From Campylobacterota bacterium (GTDB lineage Bacteria > Campylobacterota > Campylobacteria > Campylobacterales > Sulfurimonadaceae): a stretch of 64,000 nt of DNA. The translations under genes and the position numbers were made by a program. The stretch covers positions 95,032-159,031 of the forward strand of contig JBFMGG010000004.1 in NCBI GenBank assembly GCA_040752835.1. The letters run 5' to 3'. The notes below the pieces were generated by a model. It saw only the letters and a list, made by a program, of their open reading frames with translations. It was not told where the DNA came from and searched no databases. Positions 8,548 through 18,383 of the stretch are shown here, one piece after another (position 1 is the first letter of the stretch; every line of letters begins with the position of its first letter).

Positions 8548-9804
8548 GTGGGACAGAGCATTTTTTTCCGGATCACCCTCTTTTTTGTCGTGGTGATGCT
8601 CGGCGCAGGGGTCGGATTTTACGCCCTCTCCGTTCAGCTTCGCAAAGAGCACGAATCGCGTTTGCGCACGGAAGCGCAGGCCATGCTGGGAATACTGCGC
8701 CAAAGCGTCGTTTATCCCCATGCGCGGCGGATGACGTTCCTGCGCGAAAAAGGGTATCGCGTTCTTGCGCCCGAACCTGCGTTGATGCAATCGCTGGAGC
8801 CCGCTTTTTCCGGCGTTCCCGATGACTATCCGGTTGAAATCCGAGATTCGATGCGCGAAGGGATCATCCGCGTACTCAAAGATGCCGACCATCTCTACAT
8901 CCACCTGGTCCGCGCATCCCCCCCGATGGTGGTCGCCAAACCCGAAGCCGCGCGTCGTTCGCTGTGGCCGGACGTCGTTTTTGCAACGGTTCTGGGTGCC
9001 TTGCTGATCCTCTACTTGGCCATTGTCCGTACCCTCTTTCCCCTCACGCGTCTCATCCGCTCCATCCGTACCTACGGCGTCAGCGGGAGGTATGAACCGA
9101 TCGCTTCAAAAAGCCGGGACGAACTCGGCCTCATCAGCACGGCTCTCGATACCGCAATGCGAAAAAACCGTTCGCTGATCGAGGCGCGACAGCTCTTTTT
9201 GCGCAACATCATGCACGAGCTCAAAACGCCGATCACCGTCGGTAAACTTGCCCTTCCGTTTCTGAAAAAAGGGGAAGAAAAATCGATTCTCGAAAGGGCT
9301 TTCGTCCGGATGGAACAACTGATCCAGGAGGTCGTACGGGTCGAACAGATCACCTCCGGAGAGCTCAAACCCGACCTTCGCTCCTGCGATCCCTCCCTGA
9401 TCGGCGAAAAAGCGTGCGCGTTGCTCTTTTTGCGCGAGGAGCAGCGGGTCGAAACGCGTTTTGACGGAAACCTCATCACCGCCGACTGCGATGCGTTCGT
9501 CAGCGTCTTTAAAAACCTCATCGACAACGCTCTCAAATACAGCCCCGACCACGCGGTGCGAATCGAGCAGGAAGGCGACACCCTGATCTTTTCCAACGCG
9601 GGGGATGCGTGGGAGCCCAACCGGACCCTCGCTTCCCTGAGCGAACCCTTTTTTCACAGCCGTTCCCACCCCGAAAGCTTCGGATTGGGACTTTACATCG
9701 TCAAGTCGATTCTGGACGCTCACGGTTTTGAGATGGTTCATCGCTATCAGGACGGTCGCCACCGGTTTGAGGTGACGTGTCATCGCCCGCAGACGAGCGG
9801 TTAA
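8548..9804 (+). CDS. Sensor histidine kinase, ArsS-like
   Basis: A 418-residue membrane kinase that partners the preceding regulator. TM1 spans about residues 6-27 and TM2 about 148-168, flanking a periplasmic sensor of about 120 residues. A HAMP-like segment is followed by the phosphoacceptor box HELKTPIT (His near 223). The ATPase domain has NLIDNALKYS and GLGLYIVKS. It starts at GTG just after the regulator stop. Its last 104 bases overlap, tail to tail, the minus-strand sensor kinase. Confidence 0.88.
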   Translation: MGQSIFFRITLFFVVVMLGAGVGFYALSVQLRKEHESRLRTEAQAMLGILRQSVVYPHARRMTFLREKGYRVLAPEPALMQSLEPAFSGVPDDYPVEIRDSMREGIIRVLKDADHLYIHLVRASPPMVVAKPEAARRSLWPDVVFATVLGALLILYLAIVRTLFPLTRLIRSIRTYGVSGRYEPIASKSRDELGLISTALDTAMRKNRSLIEARQLFLRNIMHELKTPITVGKLALPFLKKGEEKSILERAFVRMEQLIQEVVRVEQITSGELKPDLRSCDPSLIGEKACALLFLREEQRVETRFDGNLITADCDAFVSVFKNLIDNALKYSPDHAVRIEQEGDTLIFSNAGDAWEPNRTLASLSEPFFHSRSHPESFGLGLYIVKSILDAHGFEMVHRYQDGRHRFEVTCHRPQTSG

Positions 9805-12322
9805 GCCGTATTTCGAAGCAGGCCCCTTTTGACGCGTTGTAAACGCTCAGTTTTCCCAGAAAGTGCTTTTCGATGATCGTTTTGGCCATGTACAGCCCGA
9901 TCCCCGTCCCCTGGGATTCAAATTTGGTCGTAAAATAGGGGTCGAATATCTTGTCGGCGATCGCGGGGGGAATTCCCCCTCCGGTATCCTCGATCGCAAT
10001 CGTGCAATAGTGCTCGTCGCTGACGCAACGGATAATGATTTTGCGCTCAGGGCTCCGATGCAGCTCGATCGCCTCGCGTGCGTTGTTGATGATGTTGATC
10101 AGCACCTGTTTGAGTTCGTTGGGGTATACAAGCACTTCCGTCAACGGATCGATCTCCCGTTCCACCGTAATCTTTTTTCGGATCAGCAGCGGTCCCAGAA
10201 GAGCTTCGACATCGTTGACAAGCGCATTGATGTTGACCGGGATCCGGCTGCGGTCTTGTTTGAAGAAATTGCGGAAGTCGTCGATCGTCTGGGACATGTA
10301 CTGTATCTGGGCTTCGGCGATGTCGATCACCTTGCGCGTGTCGCTTTTGGGGTCAAGCGGGCAGTTCAGACTCAGCCGCGTCATCGACAATCCCAGGATA
10401 TTGAGCGGCTGGCGCCACTGATGGGCGATCGATTCGAGCATCGAGCCGATTTCGGCCATCTTGGCCTGCTGCATCAGCAATTTTTCCTGTTTCCGGTTTT
10501 TGTCGACCGCTTTTTCGATCTCCTCCTGAAGCCGCTGATTAAACATCTCCAGTTCATCCGTCCGTTTTCGGACCAGTACGTCCAGACGGCGGTTTTTGTA
10601 CGCAATGAGCACAAACAATACCGCCATGAAACCGACAATCCACCATACGACCCGATAGTTGACTTGCGGAGCCGGGTCCATAACAAGCCATCGTCCGTGA
10701 ATCTCTTCGTATTCGGCCGGGGTGATGGAGCCAAGTACTTTATCGCTGATGGAAGCCAGCATCTCCCAATCCTTGCGGAACGCGAAGCCAATCTCGTACT
10801 GATAAGGGGTCTCGCCGACTACCTTGAGATGCTTGATGCCGTGGCGCTCGATCAGGTAGCTGACGACTCCCAGCCCCTCGATACACGCGTACGCTTCCCC
10901 CGAAGCGACTTTATTGAGTGCTTCAAGGGCCGAATCAGCCACGACCGGAACGATTTTCGGATAATGTTTGCGCAATATCTCTTCGGTGGCATACGAACGG
11001 ACGACCGCGACTTTCTTTCCGTCCAGATCCCCCAGATCGTTGACGAAACCCACTTTGGAATTGGCCACGATCACCATCGTCTGCTTCATGTAAGGCCGGC
11101 TAAACGCCAGACGTTCCTGGCGGGTGTCGGTAATGGCGACGCACGAGAGCATGTCAAGCTCTTTGTTGTACACCGCCTGAAGTGAATCGCTCCAGTACCG
11201 GCGGCTGTAATCGACTTCGAAACGGACACCGAGGCGCTTTTCGAGAAGGGCCAGGTACGAAGCGCTGATCCCGAAATGTCGTCCGTTTTGATCGACCGAT
11301 TCGATCGGCGGCCAGTCGTGGTCGATCCCCACCCGAATTACCGGATGGGCTTTGAGCCAGGCCCTCTCCTCTTGCGTCAGATGAAGAGAGCTTTGCTTGT
11401 ACAGTGCCGGACCGAACGGAGGCGTCGATTTTACCACCCCCATCAGACGATACCCCTGGGCAATCATTTCCAGCCGCATGGGATCAATCGAACCGAAGCT
11501 GACGTTGGGCCTGAAAGCGAGATCCCGCAGGACTCTCCCCTCGTAGATCAGGGCTTCGAGCGATTTCCCCTGCGGATTGTAATGGCGATGGATCAGTGCG
11601 GCCGTCTCTTCAATGTGCTCAAATGCCCAGAGCCATCCGCGAATCGACGCATCGTAAAAAGCATCCGCACGCTGAGGGTGTTCGGCAATCTCCTGCTGCG
11701 TCGTAAACAAAATATCGCTGTAATAATCGAACCCGTACTCTTTGGGATCGATCGGATGGGTTTCAATGCCCATTTTCTGAAGGATAAACGGCTCGTTGGA
11801 AAGATACGCGACCATAGCATCGGTTTCGTTGCGGGCCAGCGAACGGGGATCGTACGAATGGCGCTGTAGCTTCAAATCGGCATCATGCAGCCCCGCACTG
11901 CGGAGCATCGCCTGCATCTCCGCCCCCTCAACCGTATCGGGGGTCAGCATCACCCGTTTGTGCCGGAGATCTTTGGCGCTGCGGATATTGGCGTCTTTGC
12001 GGGTGAGCAGCACCATCGGGGAAGACTGGTAAATCGCCGCCATCATGACGATCGGCGCACCCGAAGCGTAATTGACGACCAAAGAAGAACGTCCGACTCC
12101 GTATTGGGCTTTTCCCTGCGTCACCGCCTGGATCGAATGGTGTGCGCTTTTCGCGTCCAGAATCGTCACATCAAGCCCGGCATCGGCGTAATACCCTTTT
12201 TCCTTGGCGACGTAATAACCGGCAAACTGGAACTGATGCAGCCATGAAAGCTGCAACGTAATTTTCTCCGACGCCCACAGCCACGAGGACACTATCGCCA
12301 AAATCAGCAACGCTCTTTTCAT
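9701..12322 (-). CDS. Histidine kinase with two periplasmic binding domains (NMT1/THI5-like plus SBP_bac_3-like)
   Basis: An 873-residue hybrid sensor. After a signal peptide come an NMT1/THI5-type binding domain (LQLSWLHQFQFAGYYVAKEKG, shared with pyrimidine, sulfonate and nitrile ligand binders; about residues 20-310) and an amino-acid-type binding domain (about 330-545). One TM segment (about 560-582), a coiled coil, and a kinase with HQWRQPLN follow, plus NNAREAI and GTGIGLYMAK. There is no attached receiver, so it must signal to a separate regulator. ATG at 12322 is chosen over a TTG 6 bases earlier. The last 30 or so residues run past the kinase fold and overlap the ArsS-like gene. Confidence 0.85.
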   Translation of the reverse strand: MKRALLILAIVSSWLWASEKITLQLSWLHQFQFAGYYVAKEKGYYADAGLDVTILDAKSAHHSIQAVTQGKAQYGVGRSSLVVNYASGAPIVMMAAIYQSSPMVLLTRKDANIRSAKDLRHKRVMLTPDTVEGAEMQAMLRSAGLHDADLKLQRHSYDPRSLARNETDAMVAYLSNEPFILQKMGIETHPIDPKEYGFDYYSDILFTTQQEIAEHPQRADAFYDASIRGWLWAFEHIEETAALIHRHYNPQGKSLEALIYEGRVLRDLAFRPNVSFGSIDPMRLEMIAQGYRLMGVVKSTPPFGPALYKQSSLHLTQEERAWLKAHPVIRVGIDHDWPPIESVDQNGRHFGISASYLALLEKRLGVRFEVDYSRRYWSDSLQAVYNKELDMLSCVAITDTRQERLAFSRPYMKQTMVIVANSKVGFVNDLGDLDGKKVAVVRSYATEEILRKHYPKIVPVVADSALEALNKVASGEAYACIEGLGVVSYLIERHGIKHLKVVGETPYQYEIGFAFRKDWEMLASISDKVLGSITPAEYEEIHGRWLVMDPAPQVNYRVVWWIVGFMAVLFVLIAYKNRRLDVLVRKRTDELEMFNQRLQEEIEKAVDKNRKQEKLLMQQAKMAEIGSMLESIAHQWRQPLNILGLSMTRLSLNCPLDPKSDTRKVIDIAEAQIQYMSQTIDDFRNFFKQDRSRIPVNINALVNDVEALLGPLLIRKKITVEREIDPLTEVLVYPNELKQVLINIINNAREAIELHRSPERKIIIRCVSDEHYCTIAIEDTGGGIPPAIADKIFDPYFTTKFESQGTGIGLYMAKTIIEKHFLGKLSVYNASKGACFEIRLNRSSAGDDTSPQTGGDRPDSDEPSQNRERPEST

Positions 12323-12420
12323 ACCCAAGAGTGTACCCTAACAATTATATCGCCTCCCTTATAAGCGCTTATGCTCCTTTTTGCTAGAATCGCGCCAATT
12401 TAGCCAAACAAAGGTTTTTC

Positions 12421-15400
12421 ATGTCGGTCAAAGCCTACCTCCTCGATACCATTACCCGTCGTCCGGTCATCATCGACGGCGCCATGGGAACGCAGCTACA
12501 GGAGCGAGCCGACAAGATTCCCGAATCGGCATGGGAAGGGATGGAAGGGTGTAACGAACTCCTCAACGTCACCTGTCCCGAAGTGATGGGATCCATTTTC
12601 CACGCCTATCTTACCGCGGGTGCCGATCTGATCACCACCAATACCTTCGGTGCCTTTAAATGGGTTTTGGACGAGTACGGAATCGCTCATCGCTCCTATG
12701 AACTCGCCCGTGCGGGTGCGGCGGTCTGTAAGGCGGAATGTGAAAAGTTTTCCACCCCCGAGCATCCCCGTTTCGTTCTCGCCTCGATCGGGCCGGGGAC
12801 GAAACTCCCCTCGCTTGGGCACATCCATTACGACGAAATGTTCGAGGGTTATGTCGAATGCTGTCTCGGTCTGATCGACGGGGGTGCCGATATTTTCCTT
12901 CTTGAAACCTGTCAGGACCCCCTGCAGATCAAAGCGGCGCTCCATGCGTGCGAAGCCGCCAACCGTGAACGGGGCACCAGCCTCCCGATTATGGTGTCGG
13001 TCACGATCGAACTGGCCGGGACGATGCTCATCGGAACCGATGCCCAGACGATTGCTGCCATCATGGAACCTTTCGACATTATCAGCCTCGGGTTCAACTG
13101 CGGTACGGGGCCCGAACAGTACGCCAAGCACGTCCGCACCCTCAGCTCGGTCTGGGGCAAACCGATTTCGGTCCACGCCAACGCCGGACTCCCCCAAAAC
13201 CGCGGAGGGTATTCGTTTTATCCGATGGGGCCGGACGAGTTTGCCGAACGTCAGTACGGTTTCCTCGAATACGATGGGGTCAGCTTTCTGGGGGGATGCT
13301 GCGGCACGACCCCCCAGCATATCCGCGCACTCGTCAACAAAGTATCCGCGGTTGCCCCGAAAAAACCTGTCGGGAGCCAGCCCAATGCGCTGGCCTCGCT
13401 TTTTGGCACAGCGGCACTGATGCAAGAACCCGCACCGCTCCTCGTCGGCGAACGATCGAACGCTACGGGTTCGAAAGCATTCCGCGAGCTCCTGCTGGCC
13501 GAAGATTACGAGGGGACGCTCAGCGTCGCGCAAGAACAGGTGCGCGCCGGGGCGCACGTCCTTGATCTCTCAGTCGGGTTTGCCGGACGGGACGAGACCA
13601 AAGACATGAATGCCGTCATGGCCCTCTACGCCCAGAAGATCAACCTCCCGATGATGCCCGACTCGACCCAGACCCCGGCGCTCGAAGCGGCACTCAAGCT
13701 CATCGGGGGAAAACCGATCATCAACTCGGTCAACCTCGAAGACGGGATTGAGAAGTTCGACAAAGTGTGCGCGCTGGCGAAAAAATTCGGTGCGGCCCTC
13801 GTCTGCCTCACGATCGACGAAACCGGCATGGCCAAAACCAAAGAGCGTAAACTCGAAGTGGCGGAGCGGATCTATGAACTGGCAACGAAGAAGCACGGGA
13901 TCAACCCCGAGGATCTCGTCTTCGACCTCCTCACTTTCACCGTCGGAAGCGGCGATGAAGAGTACCGCGATGCGGCGATTCAAACAATCGAAGCGATCCG
14001 TGAACTGCGGTCACGCCATCCCGAAGTCGGGGCCATCCTTGGACTTTCGAACATTTCGTTCGGTCTGCATAAAGACGCCCGGCCCTATCTGAACTCGGTC
14101 TTTTTGCACCACTGTATCGAAGCGGGTCTCACCTCGGTCATCATCAACGTCAAACACATTATCCCGATGGCCAAAATCAGCGACGAGGACAAAAAAATCT
14201 GTGAAGATCTCCTCTTCGACCGCCTCCCTGATGGAGCCGCCCTCTTTAATTTCATCAACCACTTCGACAGCCGCGAAGCGATCGATACGGCCGCCGAAGA
14301 CGAAGCCTATCTGGCCATGAGCGACGAGGAGAAGATCGCCAAGCTCCTGATGGACGGCGACAAGGAGCGGATGCTGCCGCTCGTCGAAGAGGTGCGCCAC
14401 CGTATCGCCCCGGAAAGAATCGTCAACGAAATTTTGATCGATGCGATGAAGGTGGTGGGGGAACTTTTCGGCTCGGGACAGATGCAGCTGCCGTTCGTAC
14501 TGCAAAGCGCCGAAACGATGAAAGCGACCGTCGACGCCCTCAATCCCCACCTGCCCAAACAGGAAAAGACGGCCGAAACCGTTTTGGTGCTGGGAACGGT
14601 CAAAGGGGACGTCCACGACGTGGGGAAAAATCTCGTCGACATCATCCTCACCAACAACGGGTTCAAGGTTATCAACCTGGGGATCAAGGTAGAGCTGGAA
14701 AGTTTCATCGAAGCGGTCAAAAACTCCAACGCTTCGGCGATCGGGATGAGCGGATTGCTCGTCAAATCGACGCAGGTGATGAAAGAAAACCTCGAAGCAC
14801 TCGCCCGTGAAGGGATCGAAATCCCGATCCTTCTGGGAGGCGCCGCGCTAACGCGCAGCTTTATCGACGATTTTTGCCGTCCGATCTACAAGGGGCCGAT
14901 TTTTTACTGCAAAGACGCGTTTGACGGGGTCACCGCGATGGGGCGGATCGAAGCGGGGAACATGGATACCGATTTGCACGGCAACGTCCGAGACGACTGG
15001 GAGACTACCCCCAAAGAGGAAATCGTCATCCCTCCGTTCGAAGAGCTCACGATGCCCTCACGCGACGTGCGGATCCCCACGCCGCCGTTCTGGGGGCGTC
15101 GCGTCATGGCCATCACGCCGCAGACGATGAATCTGGCGTTTGAATGGGTCAACCACAAAATCCTCTTCAAACAGCGCTGGGGATACAATTCCAAAGGGCT
15201 TTCCAAAGAGGCCTACCAAAAACAGCTCGACGACGTCGTGTGGCCCGCTTACGAGCGGCTCAAGTCGCAGTTTCTGAACGAAGGACTCTTCGATCCCAAG
15301 GTCGTTTACGGCTACTGGCCCTGCCGGGGCGACGACACGACGCTGCTCGTGTTCGATGCGGGGGAGGGGTGGAACAGCGAAAGCGAGCGTAACCGGGAAC

Positions 15401-15912
15401 CGCTGGAGAGCGTGATCGCCCGCGCAACCCATCAGTTCACCTTTCCGCGTCAGCGCAAAGCGCCCCACCGGGCGCTCAGCGACTTTTTTCACCGTGACCG
15501 CCACGACCTCCTCGCCCTCACCTGCGTGAGCGCCGGATCGCGTCTGAGCGAATACGAAAAAGAGCTTTACGATGCGGGGAAATACGCCGAATATTACCTG
15601 GTCCACGGCCTTGGGGTAGAACTGGCCGAGGCGCTCGCCGAAATTGCCCACAAACAGATCCGTCTGGACCTTGGGATCAGCGAGAACGAAGGCTCGACAT
15701 TGGCCGACGTACAAATGAACCGCTATCAGGGATCGCGCTACAGTTTCGGCTATCCGGCGTGTCCGGATCTCGAACTCAATGCGCCGCTTTTCGATCTGCT
15801 CAAACCCGAAGAACTGGGGATCACCCTCTCCGAAACGTTCCAGATCGTCCCGGAACAGTCGACGTCGGCGCTCGTCGTCTACCATCCGAACGCGACGTAT
15901 TACAATATTTAA
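12421..15912 (+). CDS. metH: Cobalamin-dependent methionine synthase
   Basis: Transfers methyl from methyltetrahydrofolate to homocysteine via methylcobalamin. All four modules are present in 1163 residues: the homocysteine/zinc barrel (Cys near 226 and the CC pair in GGCCGTTP near 293), the pterin barrel (about 340-600), and the B12 cap and Rossmann domain with DVHDVGKN (lower-ligand His near 732). A C-terminal AdoMet reactivation domain ends the protein. Length matches the family. An AAAGG site lies upstream of the ATG. No cobalamin or SAM riboswitch is visible in the short leader. Confidence 0.97.
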   Translation: MSVKAYLLDTITRRPVIIDGAMGTQLQERADKIPESAWEGMEGCNELLNVTCPEVMGSIFHAYLTAGADLITTNTFGAFKWVLDEYGIAHRSYELARAGAAVCKAECEKFSTPEHPRFVLASIGPGTKLPSLGHIHYDEMFEGYVECCLGLIDGGADIFLLETCQDPLQIKAALHACEAANRERGTSLPIMVSVTIELAGTMLIGTDAQTIAAIMEPFDIISLGFNCGTGPEQYAKHVRTLSSVWGKPISVHANAGLPQNRGGYSFYPMGPDEFAERQYGFLEYDGVSFLGGCCGTTPQHIRALVNKVSAVAPKKPVGSQPNALASLFGTAALMQEPAPLLVGERSNATGSKAFRELLLAEDYEGTLSVAQEQVRAGAHVLDLSVGFAGRDETKDMNAVMALYAQKINLPMMPDSTQTPALEAALKLIGGKPIINSVNLEDGIEKFDKVCALAKKFGAALVCLTIDETGMAKTKERKLEVAERIYELATKKHGINPEDLVFDLLTFTVGSGDEEYRDAAIQTIEAIRELRSRHPEVGAILGLSNISFGLHKDARPYLNSVFLHHCIEAGLTSVIINVKHIIPMAKISDEDKKICEDLLFDRLPDGAALFNFINHFDSREAIDTAAEDEAYLAMSDEEKIAKLLMDGDKERMLPLVEEVRHRIAPERIVNEILIDAMKVVGELFGSGQMQLPFVLQSAETMKATVDALNPHLPKQEKTAETVLVLGTVKGDVHDVGKNLVDIILTNNGFKVINLGIKVELESFIEAVKNSNASAIGMSGLLVKSTQVMKENLEALAREGIEIPILLGGAALTRSFIDDFCRPIYKGPIFYCKDAFDGVTAMGRIEAGNMDTDLHGNVRDDWETTPKEEIVIPPFEELTMPSRDVRIPTPPFWGRRVMAITPQTMNLAFEWVNHKILFKQRWGYNSKGLSKEAYQKQLDDVVWPAYERLKSQFLNEGLFDPKVVYGYWPCRGDDTTLLVFDAGEGWNSESERNREPLESVIARATHQFTFPRQRKAPHRALSDFFHRDRHDLLALTCVSAGSRLSEYEKELYDAGKYAEYYLVHGLGVELAEALAEIAHKQIRLDLGISENEGSTLADVQMNRYQGSRYSFGYPACPDLELNAPLFDLLKPEELGITLSETFQIVPEQSTSALVVYHPNATYYNI

Positions 15913-15925
15913 GGGTGTAAGGGAA

Positions 15926-17092
15926 TTATTTTTTCCACACCTTATCGATCCATTCCCCCATCTTTGCTTCGTAGCCGATGTTTTTAAACTCGACGAACCG
16001 GAGCGGTTTGGCGAGGTATTTTTGTTCGACCCATCCTCCGAAATCATGGGGATAGCGGTACCCCTTGTGCTGCTGACGCAAGTGTTCGGGTATTTCCAGG
16101 ATCAGCCCCTCGCGTACCGCCTGCTGCGCGGCATTGATCGCGTTATAGGCGGTATTGGATTTGGGGGAAGCGCACAGGTAGATGACCGCCTGCGAGAGGA
16201 TGATCCGTGCTTCGGGATATCCGATCTGTTTCACGGCGCCCATCGCCGATGCCGTCAGCGTCAACGCCTGGGGGTTGGCGTTGCCGACGTCTTCGGATGC
16301 GAGGATCACCAGACGCCGCGCGATGAATTCGGGGGGTTCTCCCCCCTCAATCAGGCGTGCCAGATAATACACCGCCGCATCCGGATCGCTCCCGCGGATG
16401 CTTTTGATCAAGGCCGATGCGAGATCGTAATGGACCCCCGCTTCGGAGCTCCCCCGCGCCTGTGCCGCAGGACGCAACGAGGTAAGCAGCTCTTTGGTGA
16501 TCGGTTTCTTGAGCGCTGCGGCCACTTCGAGGAGTTTGAGCATCGCTCTCGCATCACCGCCCGAACTGCGGATCAGGTATTCACGCGCTTCCTCGTCCGT
16601 TTCTATCCCCGTACGAACTAACAAAACGGCTAACGCTTCCTCACCAATCTCTTTGAGTTCGAACAGTAACGAGCGCGATCTCATCGCCGCCGTAAGGCTG
16701 AAATAGGGGTTTTCAGTCGATGCACCGATTACTAACACACTGTTTTTTTCCATAACCGGCAGTAACACTTCCTGCTGATTTTTCGAAAGACGGTGCACTT
16801 CGTCGATAAAGATCAACGGACGTTCGAGGGCGTTTTCGTATTGGTCGAAGACCTTGCGCAGCTGTTCGATCTTCAACGACGTGGCATTGAATTCGTAAAA
16901 CGGAAGCCCCATAGCCGAAGCGATAATCCGGGCCATCGACGTCTTGCCGCAGCCGGGGGGACCGTAGAAAAAAGAGTGGGTGAGGGCTCCCTCTTCGCAC
17001 AACGCCCGCAGCGGAGCTTCCGGGGAACACAGATGTTCCTGCCCCACTACCTCGTCAAAGCTTTTGGGGCGGAGAAGATAGGTAAAGTCCAA
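15926..17092 (-). CDS. rarA: Replication-associated recombination ATPase RarA/MgsA
   Basis: A 388-residue clamp-loader-like AAA+ protein acting at stalled forks. Walker A is GPPGCGKTSMA (about 44-54), Walker B is LIFIDEVHR, and the sensor segment is STENPYFSLTAAMRSRS. The C-terminal tetramerisation region keeps GSDPDAAVYYLARL and the FGGWVEQKYL end. It is last in a four-gene minus-strand operon and starts 5 bases after yjbQ. Confidence 0.93.
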   Translation of the reverse strand: MDFTYLLRPKSFDEVVGQEHLCSPEAPLRALCEEGALTHSFFYGPPGCGKTSMARIIASAMGLPFYEFNATSLKIEQLRKVFDQYENALERPLIFIDEVHRLSKNQQEVLLPVMEKNSVLVIGASTENPYFSLTAAMRSRSLLFELKEIGEEALAVLLVRTGIETDEEAREYLIRSSGGDARAMLKLLEVAAALKKPITKELLTSLRPAAQARGSSEAGVHYDLASALIKSIRGSDPDAAVYYLARLIEGGEPPEFIARRLVILASEDVGNANPQALTLTASAMGAVKQIGYPEARIILSQAVIYLCASPKSNTAYNAINAAQQAVREGLILEIPEHLRQQHKGYRYPHDFGGWVEQKYLAKPLRFVEFKNIGYEAKMGEWIDKVWKK

Positions 17093-17097
17093 AAACG

Positions 17098-17496
17098 TTA
17101 TCCCGCAATGACCTTGATCACGACTTCACGGGCCTGGCGGGGACCGTCGAATTCGCCGAAAAAGACCCCCTGCCATTTCCCGAACATGGGACGCCCTTCG
17201 TGAACGGGGATGCTGACCGATGCTCCCATGCGCGACGATTTGAGATGTGCCGCGGCATTGTCGCCGACGTGGGTGTAATGCTCATCGCTCGGGATCGTTT
17301 TGGACAACGCGGCAAGAAGGTCCCGGCGCAGGTTCGGATCGGCGTTTTCGAACAAAAAGACGCTTCCCGTCGTATGCGGGGTGAAGACGACGCAGATCCC
17401 CTCTTTGACTCCGGAAGTGATAACGGCTTCGCTCACCTCCTTACTGATGTCCATCAACTGTGTTTTGTGACTGGTCGGAAATTTGAGTATTTTCAT
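17098..17496 (-). CDS. YjbQ-family protein (UPF0047)
   Basis: A 132-residue single-domain protein of the YjbQ family. The characteristic segments are GICVVFTPHTTGSVFLFEN, a central DEHYTHVGDNAAAHLKSS and the late W/Q-G-FGEFDGPR. Family members have weak thiamine-phosphate synthase activity in vitro; the physiological role is unclear. The ATG overlaps the end of the pseudouridine synthase gene by 4 bases, so it is translationally coupled. Confidence 0.88.
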   Translation of the reverse strand: MKILKFPTSHKTQLMDISKEVSEAVITSGVKEGICVVFTPHTTGSVFLFENADPNLRRDLLAALSKTIPSDEHYTHVGDNAAAHLKSSRMGASVSIPVHEGRPMFGKWQGVFFGEFDGPRQAREVVIKVIAG

Positions 17497-18383
17497 TTTT
17501 TACGTTCACCTTTTACGAATTTTTTTGCGGATGCGGATTTTTCTTTCGCAGGTCTGGCATCTTTCTTCCCTTCCAGGGGATGATGTCGCCGCTCGTCGGG
17601 TTTGGGTTTTGATTTTTCGGCTTTTTCAACCGCTTCGAGAAAATCGCGAAGCGAAGCGTATTCGCTCCGTTCCAGAAAACGGACCTTGCCCGTCGGGAGG
17701 TTGTTCAGATCGATCCCGCCGAAACTGAGCCGCTTGAGGTCCACGACCTCGGCGCCGAAATGGGCAAAAAAACGACGGAGTTCCCGATTCTGCCCCTCCC
17801 CGATCGCCACTTTGAGGACCGAATAATCCCCCTGGTTTTTCTGGATCTGGTAGGCGAAAAACGGGGCGAACGTCATCGAGGTGATCTCGCTTTTTTCATG
17901 CGCTCCCGCGCTCGCATCCTCGACGGTAATCCCCTCGTCCATCGCCTTCATCATCGCCTCGGAGACGGGGCCTTTGATCTTGATTTTGTAAACCCGTTCC
18001 ATCTTCGACGTCATCAGGGCCGTGGCGACCCGCGACGCGTCGGTGAGCAGCAGCAGACCCTCGCTGGCGAAATCAAGCCGCCCGACAGGAATGTAGTGGC
18101 GGTACTGCTTGGCAAGCGAATCGTAAATGGTTTTGCGTCCCTGCGGGTCTTTTTTGGTGACGAGTTCGCCTCTGGGTTTGTTGTAGACGATGACGGTGAA
18201 CTGATCCTGCGGAACGATCTTTTTGCCGCTGATCATCACCTGGTCGTGTTTTTCGTCCACCTGGGTCGCGGGGTTCGTTTCGATCTCGCCGTTGACGCGG
18301 ACGTAGCCGTCCTGGATCGCCTGGTCGGCCTCACGTCGCGAATAGGTCGAGTAATGGGCGATAAATTTGTTCAGACGCATCAT
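17493..18383 (-). CDS. rRNA pseudouridine synthase, RsuA/RluB family
   Basis: A 296-residue enzyme that isomerises uridine in rRNA. The N-terminal S4 RNA-binding domain (MRLNKFIAHYSTYSRREADQ) is followed by the catalytic domain with the aspartate motif PVGRLDFASEGLLLLTD and the later EGQNRELRRFF. The C-terminal 40 residues are lysine-rich and low complexity. RluB, RluF or RsuA specificity cannot be assigned from sequence alone. Its start overlaps kdsD by 4 bases. Confidence 0.9.
   Translation of the reverse strand: MMRLNKFIAHYSTYSRREADQAIQDGYVRVNGEIETNPATQVDEKHDQVMISGKKIVPQDQFTVIVYNKPRGELVTKKDPQGRKTIYDSLAKQYRHYIPVGRLDFASEGLLLLTDASRVATALMTSKMERVYKIKIKGPVSEAMMKAMDEGITVEDASAGAHEKSEITSMTFAPFFAYQIQKNQGDYSVLKVAIGEGQNRELRRFFAHFGAEVVDLKRLSFGGIDLNNLPTGKVRFLERSEYASLRDFLEAVEKAEKSKPKPDERRHHPLEGKKDARPAKEKSASAKKFVKGERKK

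Noticed and set aside
9863-11185. 440-codon plus-strand open frame opposite the dual-sensor kinase.
   Set aside because: No start signal or motif; it lies fully antisense to clear kinase and binding-protein domains.
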